Origin: a bacterium
GTDB taxonomy: Bacteria; Patescibacteriota; Minisyncoccia; Phycocordibacterales; Phycocordibacteraceae
Reading direction: 5' to 3'
Length of the DNA stretch: 37,703 bases
Assembly: GCA_021778295.1 (NCBI GenBank)
Contig: JAJYCP010000004.1
Location: 1-37,703, forward strand
The notes under the pieces are model-generated. The model made no database searches and was not told the origin of the DNA. It saw only the letters and a program-made list of their open reading frames with translations. The translations under genes were made by a program, and so were the position numbers. Numbering within the stretch: the first letter of the stretch is position 1; each line of letters opens with the position of its first letter. Positions 1 through 7,288 of the stretch are shown here, piece after piece.

Positions 1-2
1 CC

Positions 3-407
3 GAAGGCACTGCCCTTCACATACACCAGCATCTCGATTTGCGTATCAATGGCAGTCCCGTTGCCGTTCCCGCGGGAATCGGAATAGACGAATCGGCCGG
101 GTTTATCTCGCCCGTTCACACGCACGACACCAGCGGCATCATCCATGTCGAATCGGACACCATCCGTAACTTCACGCTCGGAGAATTCTTCGACATCTGG
201 GGCGTGCGCTTTACAAAAGATTCTATCGGCGGCTATACGGCTTCCGCGACGACTACGCTCGCCGTCTATGCGAATGGTTCGCTTGTGACGGGCGATCCCC
301 GCAATCTCGTGCTTACCGAACACCAGGAAATCGTCATCGAGTATGGTACGAACAAAGAAATGCTTAAAACCGTACCCACGTCGTACACTTTCCCTCCCGG
401 TTATTAA
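3..407 (+). CDS. Secreted/envelope His-motif protein, C-terminal part (5' end outside window)
   Basis: The reading frame is open from the first bases of the window, so the start lies upstream. A TTG at 39 is in frame, but the sequence before it (HIHQHLDL) is the conserved part of the domain, so that TTG is not taken as the start. The visible protein has a His-x-His-x-His-Leu stretch, then a PVAVPAGIGID segment, an HTHDTSGIIHVE segment, and an FTLGEFFDIWGVRF segment. I know this pattern from conserved extracytoplasmic proteins of CPR and some Gram-positive bacteria with no firmly assigned function. The clustered histidines suggest a metal site, possibly copper, but that is inference. The TAA stop lies inside the left terminal repeat of the element that follows. 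Confidence 0.6.
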   Translation, partial: EGTALHIHQHLDLRINGSPVAVPAGIGIDESAGFISPVHTHDTSGIIHVESDTIRNFTLGEFFDIWGVRFTKDSIGGYTASATTTLAVYANGSLVTGDPRNLVLTEHQEIVIEYGTNKEMLKTVPTSYTFPPGY

Positions 408-620
408 AACCCACCTCAAACTCCCGCTCGGGTATGCGACAGAAAGGAGTACGCCGTCTTTTTGTGCTCTAAAAGCGGCTCGTACTCGTTCCCGTTACCA
501 CAGAGAGTACTTCCAAGTTTCTAATTCGCTTCGCTCATAAGAAACTTTAAGTCGCGCACTCCGTAAGCCTCTTTCTGCCGCATACCCCTCGCGGGGAGGC
601 GGGGGTTGAGGTGGGTTCTA
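405..620. repeat. Repeat element copy A, 216 bp with terminal inverted repeats
   Basis: The left end (from 405, starting TAAAACCCACCTCAA) is the inverted complement of the right end (ending TTGAGGTGGGTTCTA at 620). The inverted similarity continues imperfectly for about 40 bp, through a GTATGCGRCAGAAAG block. The interior holds a smaller stem (515-522 with 540-547). A full second copy lies at 16351-16568 and a solo end at 18784-18823. An open frame runs through both full copies, but its similarity follows the DNA similarity and it has no credible start, so it is treated as noncoding. It could be a MITE-like element, a REP/BIME-type element, or a large structured RNA or terminator at a gene 3' end. 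Confidence 0.8.
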
Positions 621-652
621 GTGAAATATTTCCGCGCGGCGCGTGTATATCA

Positions 653-658
653 TATAAT
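653..658 (+). promoter_or_regulatory. Predicted -10 box (TATAAT)
   Basis: A perfect TATAAT lies 28 bp upstream of the ATG at 687, just after the right end of repeat copy A. No convincing -35 is seen at the normal distance. It probably drives the 687-1079 gene and the aroE-like gene behind it. Confidence 0.5.
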
Positions 659-675
659 GGAAGACGGCGATACTT

Positions 676-680
676 GGAGG
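676..680 (+). promoter_or_regulatory. Ribosome binding site fixing the start at 687
   Basis: GGAGG ends six bases before ATG 687. This is why that ATG was chosen over the longer reading frame opening at 606, whose extra residues have no ribosome site and run across the promoter. Confidence 0.65.
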
Positions 681-686
681 ACGAAC

Positions 687-1079
687 ATGCTAAACCCTAG
701 CCATAAAGACCGGCCTGAGATTTGGTTTCGGCCGAGTCCGAAAGTGCCCCTGGCAGTTCTTTCGGAGCTCATTGCCAATAAACGTGTCACGGCTACCCCT
801 CGCTTTGGTGCCCGAAACGGCGACCATCCGAAGGGCTACACGCGGGGAGGGATTGCGGTGCTTCGCGTATTTGATGATACGAATACCGAACATCTGAATC
901 GCACTGTACGCATTGAGACGATTGTCGTTTCGCCACTCCGGCAATTGACACCGATCGATCTGCGCAACACTCTCTCGTACAAAAACTGGAAGGAGGTGCA
1001 ACGCGAACTTTCTTTTTTCGAGAAACGCCCTGTAGGAGGCGACGAGGACGCGAGTATCATTGAGTTCTCATACCTTTAA
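687..1079 (+). CDS. Small conserved protein, possibly ASCH-like
   Basis: 130 residues starting at the ATG with a good GGAGG. There is no signal peptide or membrane segment, so it should be cytoplasmic. The fold pattern (a basic N-terminal part, a GYTRGGIAVLRVFDD strand region, a VRIETIVVSPLRQLTPIDL segment and a charged C-terminus ending in an EFSYL strand) resembles small ASCH/PUA-like RNA-binding proteins, where a basic groove binds nucleic acid or modified nucleotides. No diagnostic catalytic residue is seen, so the family call is tentative. The stop is 17 bases before the AroE-like start, so the two are almost certainly co-transcribed, but this gives no firm clue to function. An unrelated hypothetical protein remains possible. 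Confidence 0.55.
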   Translation: MLNPSHKDRPEIWFRPSPKVPLAVLSELIANKRVTATPRFGARNGDHPKGYTRGGIAVLRVFDDTNTEHLNRTVRIETIVVSPLRQLTPIDLRNTLSYKNWKEVQRELSFFEKRPVGGDEDASIIEFSYL

Positions 1080-1096
1080 CCGACGTGGAGTACGAC

Positions 1097-2116
1097 ATGA
1101 CAATTAACGGCTTGCTACGTGAAGGGATTCTGAAGATTGCTTCGCTTCCTCCCGAAAATTGGCGGGACATCGACATCGAGGATGCGACGTCTCTCACCGT
1201 GCCGTTGATTGCCGAAGATTATCCGGCAAAAACGGCACTCATGTGGAATGCGGCATATGCGAAGTTCATGATGCCGGATCATAACAGCATGATGGTAGCC
1301 GACCCAAAGCACATCGTCCGCATCATGCAGGTGTTTCGAAGTGATGAACGGTATCGCGGCGGAGGCGCAGGTATCGGATTCAAGGAGGCGGTTATATCGT
1401 GTCTCGATGACATAACGCCTCTCGCCAAAGCGATGGGCGCCGTCAATATCATCAAAAAGATGCCTGATGGCAGCCTGGCCGGCGATAACACCGACGGTAC
1501 CGGCTATGTGCAAAGTCTTGAGAAAGAGTTTGCACTGCAGGGTCGAGAACTAAAAGGAGCGCAGGTACTCATACTCGGCGCTGGCGGTTCGGGGCGAGCG
1601 ATTTCTTTCGCTCTTGCGCAAAAGGGCGCGCGACTTATCATTTTGAATCGGACCGAGAAGAAAGCCGAAGAACTCGCGGAAGCTCTGAACACATACGAGG
1701 GATCGGCCATAGCGACGGGAGGAGGACGAGCGTTCATCCCCGAAGTGCTCCCCTCGCAAGATGCGGTGATTTCGGTTGTTGACGATGCACAGTCCCCGCT
1801 TGATGAGTACTCAGCCCTTGGCGACATGGAGTTTCCGGTGACACCGGACTCTATCAGGGAAAATCTTGACCGGACAGCGATGCTCTTTCGCAGGACAAAA
1901 CCGAATCTGATCGTCTCGGACATTCGCATCCGCAAAATGGAAACACCGATGCTCGCAGAGGCGCGGCGACAAGGAAAGCCGGTCCTTGACGGGATCCCCA
2001 TGGTGGTGAACCAAGGAGTCGCGGCATTCTGGTGGCTCTATCAGGAGGAGCTCGTAGGGCGCAGTATCGCGCGTGCAGATGTTGAGGACGTGATGCGGCG
2101 TGCCGTCGGAATGTAA
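1097..2116 (+). CDS. Divergent shikimate dehydrogenase family protein (AroE-like)
   Basis: 339 residues. ATG 1097 is preferred over the in-frame GTG at 1085 because that GTG is part of the GTGGAG ribosome site. AroE enzymes reduce 3-dehydroshikimate with NADPH. The NADP-binding loop GAGGSGRA (residues 161-168) and the following NRT are intact, as are the N-T-D-G motif (131-134), a lysine at 96 in a GFKEA context matching the catalytic lysine, and a C-terminal segment resembling the family Q/GMLVxQ region (MVVNQGVAAFWWL). The N-terminal shikimate-binding S-x-S/HN motif is replaced by PAKTALMWN, and there is an N-terminal extension of about 30 residues relative to E. coli AroE. Substrate recognition may therefore have changed. 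It lies 17 bp after the preceding gene and ends just before a clear terminator. No other shikimate-pathway gene is present. Confidence 0.8.
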   Translation: MTINGLLREGILKIASLPPENWRDIDIEDATSLTVPLIAEDYPAKTALMWNAAYAKFMMPDHNSMMVADPKHIVRIMQVFRSDERYRGGGAGIGFKEAVISCLDDITPLAKAMGAVNIIKKMPDGSLAGDNTDGTGYVQSLEKEFALQGRELKGAQVLILGAGGSGRAISFALAQKGARLIILNRTEKKAEELAEALNTYEGSAIATGGGRAFIPEVLPSQDAVISVVDDAQSPLDEYSALGDMEFPVTPDSIRENLDRTAMLFRRTKPNLIVSDIRIRKMETPMLAEARRQGKPVLDGIPMVVNQGVAAFWWLYQEELVGRSIARADVEDVMRRAVGM

Positions 2117-2143
2117 ACTGGACAGAATCTTCAATCGAATAAC

Positions 2144-2180
2144 AGAGCCCGCTTGGATAACCTCGCGGGCTCTTTTTATT
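2144..2180 (+). terminator. Rho-independent terminator after the aroE-like gene
   Basis: AGAGCCCGC at 2144-2152 pairs with GCGGGCTCT at 2165-2173, followed by a T-rich run (TTTTTATT). It sits 27 bp after the stop, between convergent genes. Confidence 0.85.
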
Positions 2181-2211
2181 CAACCGTGGAAGCGCAACTC
2201 TGCCATGTCCC

Positions 2212-2820
2212 TTAGAGTCGCACGGTGCGGAGTCGAGGGAAAATCTCAATCAGCAATTCATCTCCGTTCTCGTCTTTTATTGGGCCGAAAATAATGCGCA
2301 CGAACGGTACCTTGCTGTGCGCGCAAAAGTCCGCAAGCGCCTGCCAGTTAGGCGTGTGCACTTGCGGGGCAAGATTGATCGGAAGGTAGAGGCTCAGGTA
2401 CTGCGATGGTGTATAGCCTTTCGCGAAAATCTTTCCCAATTCTTGGGTAATGGTGCTATCGAAATCCCCGTTGAACTGACGGTCGGTGATCCGCTTCATC
2501 TGAAATACGTCACCGCTGACGCTGTCACGGAGAGTGGCACTGGAGTCAGCGGCATCGATGATCACAAAATCAACATCTGTGTTATCCTTGCGGAATTTCT
2601 TAATGGCACCGTTTTTGGAGATGGACCCCGAATTCAACTGCCGAAGTCCTTCTTGGGTGACAGGAATACCGATCAAAAACGGCTTCTTGAATTCCTTTTC
2701 GTAGAGCCGTTTAATCCTCACCGCCTCCGAAAGTTCGGTATCGCGGCTATCGCGACCCATTCCAAAATTGCGGAGATAATCAGCAATTTCTTCCTCGGTG
2801 CAGTAGACGAAATTTTCCAT
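2212..2820 (-). CDS. Unrecognised 202-aa protein, possibly nuclease-like
   Basis: 202 residues, no signal peptide or membrane segment. I do not recognise the family with certainty. The N-terminal 70 residues are charged and helical. The middle has a hydrophobic strand with acidic residues (DVDFVIIDAAD) followed some 20 residues later by VFQMKRI. The spacing of acidic residue(s) and a Q-x-K strand is reminiscent of PD-(D/E)xK nuclease cores, but this is pattern matching only. The C-terminal half has strands and a short FVRIIFGPIKDENGDELLIEIF region. The ATG at 2820 has no clear ribosome site. tRNA-Ser lies upstream on the same strand and could share its transcript. The gene converges on the aroE-like gene across the terminator at 2144-2180. 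Confidence 0.6.
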   Translation of the reverse strand: MENFVYCTEEEIADYLRNFGMGRDSRDTELSEAVRIKRLYEKEFKKPFLIGIPVTQEGLRQLNSGSISKNGAIKKFRKDNTDVDFVIIDAADSSATLRDSVSGDVFQMKRITDRQFNGDFDSTITQELGKIFAKGYTPSQYLSLYLPINLAPQVHTPNWQALADFCAHSKVPFVRIIFGPIKDENGDELLIEIFPRLRTVRL

Positions 2821-2886
2821 AAGATGTTTGTGGGTCGCTACGAAGTTCCGAGTTCACTGAAACATATCTATACAAAGTTGTCAATG

Positions 2887-2972
2887 CGGAGGCGGTGAGA
2901 TTCGAACTCACGATACCTTGCGGTATACCGGTTTTCGAAACCGGCGCACTAGACCAACTATGCGACGCCTCC
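2887..2972 (-). tRNA. tRNA-Ser (anticodon CGA)
   Basis: Acceptor arms GGAGGCG/CGCCTCC pair fully. The anticodon stem CCGGT/ACCGG holds the loop TTCGAAA, giving anticodon CGA (codon UCG). A long variable arm (TATACC-GCAA-GGTATC) confirms a class II serine tRNA. The T arm contains GAGTTCGAATCTC. CCA is not encoded. Confidence 0.95.
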
Positions 2973-3023
2973 TGTGCTCGCCATCCTAGCATTTCATGCT
3001 GAAAATGATAAGGTTTCGATAAC

Positions 3024-3095
3024 GGCCCTATCGTCTAACGGTTAGGACAGCGCCCTTTCACGGCGTAAATCGGGGTTCGATTCCCCGTGGGGTCA
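3024..3095 (+). tRNA. tRNA-Glu (anticodon TTC)
   Basis: Acceptor GGCCCTA pairs with TGGGGTC with two G-U type pairs. The anticodon stem CGCC/GGCG holds the loop CTTTCAC, giving TTC (codons GAA/GAG). The D arm and T arm (CGGGGTTCGATTCCCCG) are canonical. CCA is not encoded. Confidence 0.95.
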
Positions 3096-3174
3096 CAGAG
3101 TGAAATTTCGGCAGGTGTGAACGAAGAAATGGTGCGCGCTCGGTATCGCCATTCAAATATAAGTCAACGAGCGC

Positions 3175-3192
3175 ATCGAGCTTTCGCTCGAT
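3175..3192 (+). terminator. Weak hairpin downstream of tRNA-Glu
   Basis: ATCGAGC (3175-3181) pairs with GCTCGAT (3186-3192) around a TTTC loop. Only a mixed CTCCTTTC tract follows, so termination would be weak. It lies in the 146-bp gap before the ATPase gene. Confidence 0.35.
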
Positions 3193-3202
3193 CTCCTTTC
3201 GA

Positions 3203-3234
3203 TTGGTTTTCATCCGTTCGACGGATAGTATACT
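3203..3234 (+). promoter_or_regulatory. Predicted promoter of the P-type ATPase gene
   Basis: TTGGTT (3203-3208), a 17-bp spacer, and TAGTAT (3226-3231) overlapping a second candidate TATACT (3229-3234). The ATG follows at 3242 with no Shine-Dalgarno sequence, so the message would start at, or only a few bases before, the start codon. Confidence 0.5.
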
Positions 3235-3241
3235 TGGCGAG

Positions 3242-5617
3242 ATGACCCAGGAGGAGCAGTCGCGAACAGGGCCTACCAATACTGAAGTACTTGCTTCGTC
3301 TGTTGGATTACAAAGTGATTCGATTGAACGGCTTCGTGCACAATATGGATATAATGAAGTCCCCGCGCATCGCGAGAATCTGGTGCTCTTGTATCTGAAG
3401 AACTTTTGGGGACCGTTGCCATGGGTCCTGGAAGTTACCATATTCATCACCTTTTTTATCGGGAAACAAGCAGAGGCCATTGCCATCATAGTTCTGTTCT
3501 TTATCAATGCGGGGATTAATATCTACCAACACCAATCAGCCGACGCAGCGCTCGAGCTACTACGAAAGAAGATCCAGATGTTCGCACGCGCGAAACGTGA
3601 TAACACGTGGGTAACATTGCCGGTACGAGAACTCTTGCCGGGAGACGTCGTCCATCTTCAGATGGGAGATATTGTGCCTGCAGACCTCATTATCAAAGAA
3701 GGGTCACTGAGTGTTGACTTCTCAATGCTTACAGGCGAATCGCTTCCCAAGGAGGTTGGGGCCGGCGAGGAGATCTTTTCAGGGGGAATCATCCGACGCG
3801 GCGAAACGGCTGCGCTCGTCGAGCGAATAGGTGCCAATACTCGTTTTGGCAAAACGACAGAGCTGCTTGAGACCTCGCATGCGCCAACACATATAGAACG
3901 CGTTATTTTCTCTGTTATAGAGTATTTCTTTTTCTTGAATATCGGGCTTATTGCGATCATAGCGACTTTCGGAATCTGGGCGCACGCGCCAAGCGGGCAA
4001 ATACTGAACTTCGTCGTCGTGCTTCTCTTAATGTCGGTCCCTGTCGCCTTTCCCGTGATGTTCGCGGTCGCGCAGAGTTATGGGGCACTGCAGCTGGGAG
4101 AGAGGGGTAGAGTAAAAGTCCTGGTCCGGCGGCTAGCTGCGGTACAGGACGGAGCGATGATGGACGTGTTGTGCAGTGATAAAACCGGAACGCTTACGAC
4201 AAATCACCTGAGTATAAACGAAGTGACTCGGTACGGGGCGGCAGACCAGACAAGAGTGCTCACGCTTGCCGGAATCTGTAGTGATAAGGCTGATAACAGC
4301 ACCATCGATGATGCGATTTTTGAGCGCATAGCGAGAGAAAATATAACACTTCCTGCGCGGGAGCATTTCGAGCCGTTCGATTCGATCTCAAAACGGACCC
4401 GAGCAGAGTTTATAGGAGAACATGGAGAGCTCGAAAAGATCAGCATGGGGTTGCCTGAGGCATTGCTTTCAAACGATGTCGCATACGCACCTGAAGCCCT
4501 ACAGGATGAAGAACGCTTTGCAGCAAAAGGGTTTCGCGTCCTCGCCCTCGTTTCTGAAGGGACGGCAGGAAAACGATGCGAGGGGTTGATCGCGCTGTCG
4601 GATCCGGTACGACCGGATGCGGCCCAACTTATACGAGACCTTCTTGCTGCCGGGATAAGGACCATCATGATCACGGGTGACGGACGAAGAACCGCACGGA
4701 CCGTTGCCGCTGAATTGGGTCTTACCGGAGATGTGTGTACGCCGAAAGACCTGCACCTCGATCCGAGTATTGCCTTGCGGGCGAGCGTCTTTGCGGAAGC
4801 ATATCCGGAAGACAAGATCTCCATCATTAAAGCGCTACAGAAAGCAGGTCATGTCGTTGGCATGACGGGCGACGGAGTCAACGACGCGCCCGCGCTTCAA
4901 CAAGCAGAAAATGGTATTGCGGTTGAGAGTGCAGTCGATGTGGCTAAGCAGTCAGCGAGTTTCATTCTTACTACCCCGGGGTTGGAAGGAATACTGCAGA
5001 TGGTGATAGTGAGTCGAGAAGTGTACTTCCGCTTGCGCACGTGGACACTGAATAAAATCGTAAAATCCATTGAAGTCATTATCTTCACTACCGGCATATT
5101 TTTTATAACTCGTTCGTATATACTCTCGCCTCTTTTTGCAGTGTTGTTGCTCTTTGCTAATGATTTCATTTCCATCTCCCTCGCGACGGATCGGACGGGA
5201 GTCATCGCTCGGCCCGTGCACTGGAATGTTGGGAGACTTATCCTGGGCTCAAGCATATTCGCGATGGCCCCGCTTCTGAGTCTGGTGCTCATCTACAGCA
5301 CCGTCCATCTCTTTACCGGGTATTCATTTAGTACATTACGAACCGTGACCTATGTTTCCCTTGTCTTCTATGGGATAACGACGTTACTGGCAATCAGAGC
5401 ATGGCCGAGCGGGTTTAGTGTGCGTCCAAGCAAAACACTCCTCTTAGCTATCCTTTTCTCGTTCGTATTTACCTCCACCATAGCGCTGTCAGGCTTCCTC
5501 ATTACCCCCTTGTCCTGGCCGGTTATGATGCTGATCATCGGAACGGCAATCCTGAACTTCTTTATCATTGAGCTCATAAAGCGATTCGTCGTGGTACGCA
5601 AACTCATCGGCATATAG
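3242..5617 (+). CDS. P3A-type plasma-membrane proton ATPase
   Basis: 791 residues from ATG 3242. The longer frame from the TTG at 3203 would translate the promoter. P3A ATPases pump H+ out of the cell at the cost of ATP. Domains in order: cation-ATPase N-terminal region, first membrane pair, actuator domain with TGES, second membrane pair with a proline-rich PVAFPV, phosphorylation motif DKTGTLT with the phosphorylated Asp at 313, nucleotide-binding domain, hinge TGDGVNDAP (542-550), and a C-terminal bundle of about six helices. The helix after the hinge has an ANDFISISLATDR segment; its Asn-Asp matches the position of the proton-carrying Asp of plant AHA pumps. The long autoinhibitory tail of plant and fungal pumps is absent. 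Pumping of another cation cannot be excluded by sequence alone. Confidence 0.88.
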   Translation: MTQEEQSRTGPTNTEVLASSVGLQSDSIERLRAQYGYNEVPAHRENLVLLYLKNFWGPLPWVLEVTIFITFFIGKQAEAIAIIVLFFINAGINIYQHQSADAALELLRKKIQMFARAKRDNTWVTLPVRELLPGDVVHLQMGDIVPADLIIKEGSLSVDFSMLTGESLPKEVGAGEEIFSGGIIRRGETAALVERIGANTRFGKTTELLETSHAPTHIERVIFSVIEYFFFLNIGLIAIIATFGIWAHAPSGQILNFVVVLLLMSVPVAFPVMFAVAQSYGALQLGERGRVKVLVRRLAAVQDGAMMDVLCSDKTGTLTTNHLSINEVTRYGAADQTRVLTLAGICSDKADNSTIDDAIFERIARENITLPAREHFEPFDSISKRTRAEFIGEHGELEKISMGLPEALLSNDVAYAPEALQDEERFAAKGFRVLALVSEGTAGKRCEGLIALSDPVRPDAAQLIRDLLAAGIRTIMITGDGRRTARTVAAELGLTGDVCTPKDLHLDPSIALRASVFAEAYPEDKISIIKALQKAGHVVGMTGDGVNDAPALQQAENGIAVESAVDVAKQSASFILTTPGLEGILQMVIVSREVYFRLRTWTLNKIVKSIEVIIFTTGIFFITRSYILSPLFAVLLLFANDFISISLATDRTGVIARPVHWNVGRLILGSSIFAMAPLLSLVLIYSTVHLFTGYSFSTLRTVTYVSLVFYGITTLLAIRAWPSGFSVRPSKTLLLAILFSFVFTSTIALSGFLITPLSWPVMMLIIGTAILNFFIIELIKRFVVVRKLIGI

Positions 5618-5647
5618 GTTTGATTTGAGACGATAGCGGCGTGCCTA

Positions 5648-5656
5648 TGTTAGCAT
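5648..5656 (+). promoter_or_regulatory. Extended -10 box before the beta-propeller gene
   Basis: TGTTAGCAT matches the extended -10 pattern TGnTAnnnT. It ends six bases before ATG 5663 (the second of two consecutive ATGs), predicting a leaderless transcript. Confidence 0.45.
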
Positions 5657-5659
5657 CCT

Positions 5660-7075
5660 ATGATGCAGACCTTGTTCGCGATAGTTCTGAGTGGCTCTCT
5701 CGCCACCTTTTCTTTTTTCGGCCATTCACTCCAGCCGATTATTACTTTTGTGGACGAACACTTGCCATCGTCATTTGGGGATGGCATGGGTGGAAACGAT
5801 GAGAATGCACCCGTGCCAGCGGCCACTTCAACAACACCCGCCGAAACGCAGCAGCAGCCGCAGAACATGACGGCGCTCGGCAGGTACAACGTACTCATTG
5901 CCGATCGGGGAAACAATCGAGTCATTGAAGTGACGCCTGACAAGAGAATAGTGTGGGAATACAACTTTGCACATCTGAAAAAAGGTTTTGGCGCCGACGA
6001 TGCATTCTTTGCCGACAACGGGAATACCGTCATGATGAGCCTTGAAAATTACAATCTCATCGAACAGGTCGACTATGCGACCCAAAAGATAGAGTGGCAG
6101 TACGGCACTCCGGGCGTCGCGGGGTTTCGCGCCGGACGTCTCCATACTCCCGATGATGCCTACAAGTTAGCGAATGGGGATGTTGTTGTGGCGGATATAC
6201 AGAATTGCCGCGTCATTGAGATTTCTCCGGAAGGAAAGATTGTCCGGCAATACGGGGTTACCAGACGTTGCGGGACCGCTCCCGGACTTCTCGATTCCCC
6301 CAATGGCGACACGCCGCTTCCAAATGGCGGCCTGCTCATAAGCGAAATCAAACCGCACGATATTGTCGAACTTAATAAAAACTGGAAGGAAATCGCGAGG
6401 TATCCCCTTCCAATCACCTACCCCTCCGATCCGCAACCGATGCAAAACGGCGATATTCTTGTTGCCAACTACCGCAACCCGGGTGCGCTCATCGAACTAA
6501 ATCCGTCGACGGGGAAAGTCGTGTGGCAATTTTCATATACAAGCGGCGACCGGCGCCTCAACAGACCGTCGCTCGCCATCGAAATGCCAAACGGCATCAT
6601 CCTTTGCAATGATGACTTGAATCACCGCGTCATCGCCATCGATAAAAATACGAACCAGATTGTCTGGCAGTACGGGGTAACCGGCAAACCCGGAGATGGT
6701 CCCGGTCAATTGAACATTCCCGACGGGATTTCCATAATCATGCGTGCGCCAAAAACAACATCAACGCCGCAGTCTTTGCACATGCCGGTATACACCATCG
6801 GTTATGTCATGCGCCATGCCGCTTATTTCTCCAACACAATGGTCGAGATGCACGGGTATGTCTTGAAGGATAACGGAGCCTACAGCATCGTATCGGATGA
6901 AAAGAACGGGGCCGTAACTGCGGGTGACCTGCCCATCGCGAGTACCGCGCTCGAAAAGCTTGCTCCGAGGACATCCTATCTTTTCAGAGGGACATTGGTG
7001 AAAGGCGGTCTTACGGCTTCAAACAGAAATCCGTACCATCTTGAACTGGCGAATGATCCTGTTCCGTATCCTTAG
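5660..7075 (+). CDS. Exported beta-propeller protein with C-terminal accessory domain
   Basis: 471 residues. The N-terminus is a hydrophobic signal or anchor (MMQTLFAIVLSGSLATFSFF), followed by a Pro/Thr/Gln-rich linker to about residue 72. Residues 75-370 contain repeated blades of the type 'VLIADRGNNRVIEV...IVWEY', 'VVVADIQNCRVIEI...IVRQYG', 'GILVANYRNPGALIEL...VVWQF' and 'CNDDLNHRVIAID..IVWQYG', typical of NHL/PQQ-like propellers and the arylsulfotransferase-like group. No sulfotransferase catalytic residues could be confirmed. After residue 385 a separate domain of about 90 residues begins (VYTIGYVMRHAAYFSNTMVEMHGYV), possibly OB-like. It should act outside the membrane in ligand or surface-polymer binding. 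Start could be 5660 or 5663. It is followed by tRNA-Val. Confidence 0.75.
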   Translation: MMQTLFAIVLSGSLATFSFFGHSLQPIITFVDEHLPSSFGDGMGGNDENAPVPAATSTTPAETQQQPQNMTALGRYNVLIADRGNNRVIEVTPDKRIVWEYNFAHLKKGFGADDAFFADNGNTVMMSLENYNLIEQVDYATQKIEWQYGTPGVAGFRAGRLHTPDDAYKLANGDVVVADIQNCRVIEISPEGKIVRQYGVTRRCGTAPGLLDSPNGDTPLPNGGLLISEIKPHDIVELNKNWKEIARYPLPITYPSDPQPMQNGDILVANYRNPGALIELNPSTGKVVWQFSYTSGDRRLNRPSLAIEMPNGIILCNDDLNHRVIAIDKNTNQIVWQYGVTGKPGDGPGQLNIPDGISIIMRAPKTTSTPQSLHMPVYTIGYVMRHAAYFSNTMVEMHGYVLKDNGAYSIVSDEKNGAVTAGDLPIASTALEKLAPRTSYLFRGTLVKGGLTASNRNPYHLELANDPVPYP

Positions 7076-7131
7076 ATCGTTGCCCGCGTGCGCCTTTAGA
7101 TTGGAGATGCTCTGTGGTAAAGTACCCGCAC

Positions 7132-7207
7132 GCGCGGTTAGCTCAGTTGGTAGAGCATCTCATTGACGTTGAGAGGGTCAGGGGTTCGAGTCCCTTACCG
7201 CGCACCA
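7132..7207 (+). tRNA. tRNA-Val (anticodon GAC), CCA encoded
   Basis: Acceptor GCGCGGT/ACCGCGC pairs perfectly. The anticodon stem TCTCA/TGAGA holds the loop TTGACGT, giving anticodon GAC (codons GUC/GUU). The D arm and T arm (AGGGGTTCGAGTCCCTT) are canonical. The discriminator A is followed by an encoded CCA, unlike the other five tRNAs here. Confidence 0.96.
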
Positions 7208-7288
7208 ATGCGGCCGAAACAACACGTCGGGAAATCTTATCGAGCTGGTTCTGCCAGAGGAAAAAACTCGTCTGCCGGAAAGGTATAC

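Noticed and set aside
343-540. Open frame across repeat copy A
   Set aside because: It resembles the frame in copy B only because the DNA is the same repeat; there is no ribosome site and it begins inside the previous gene.
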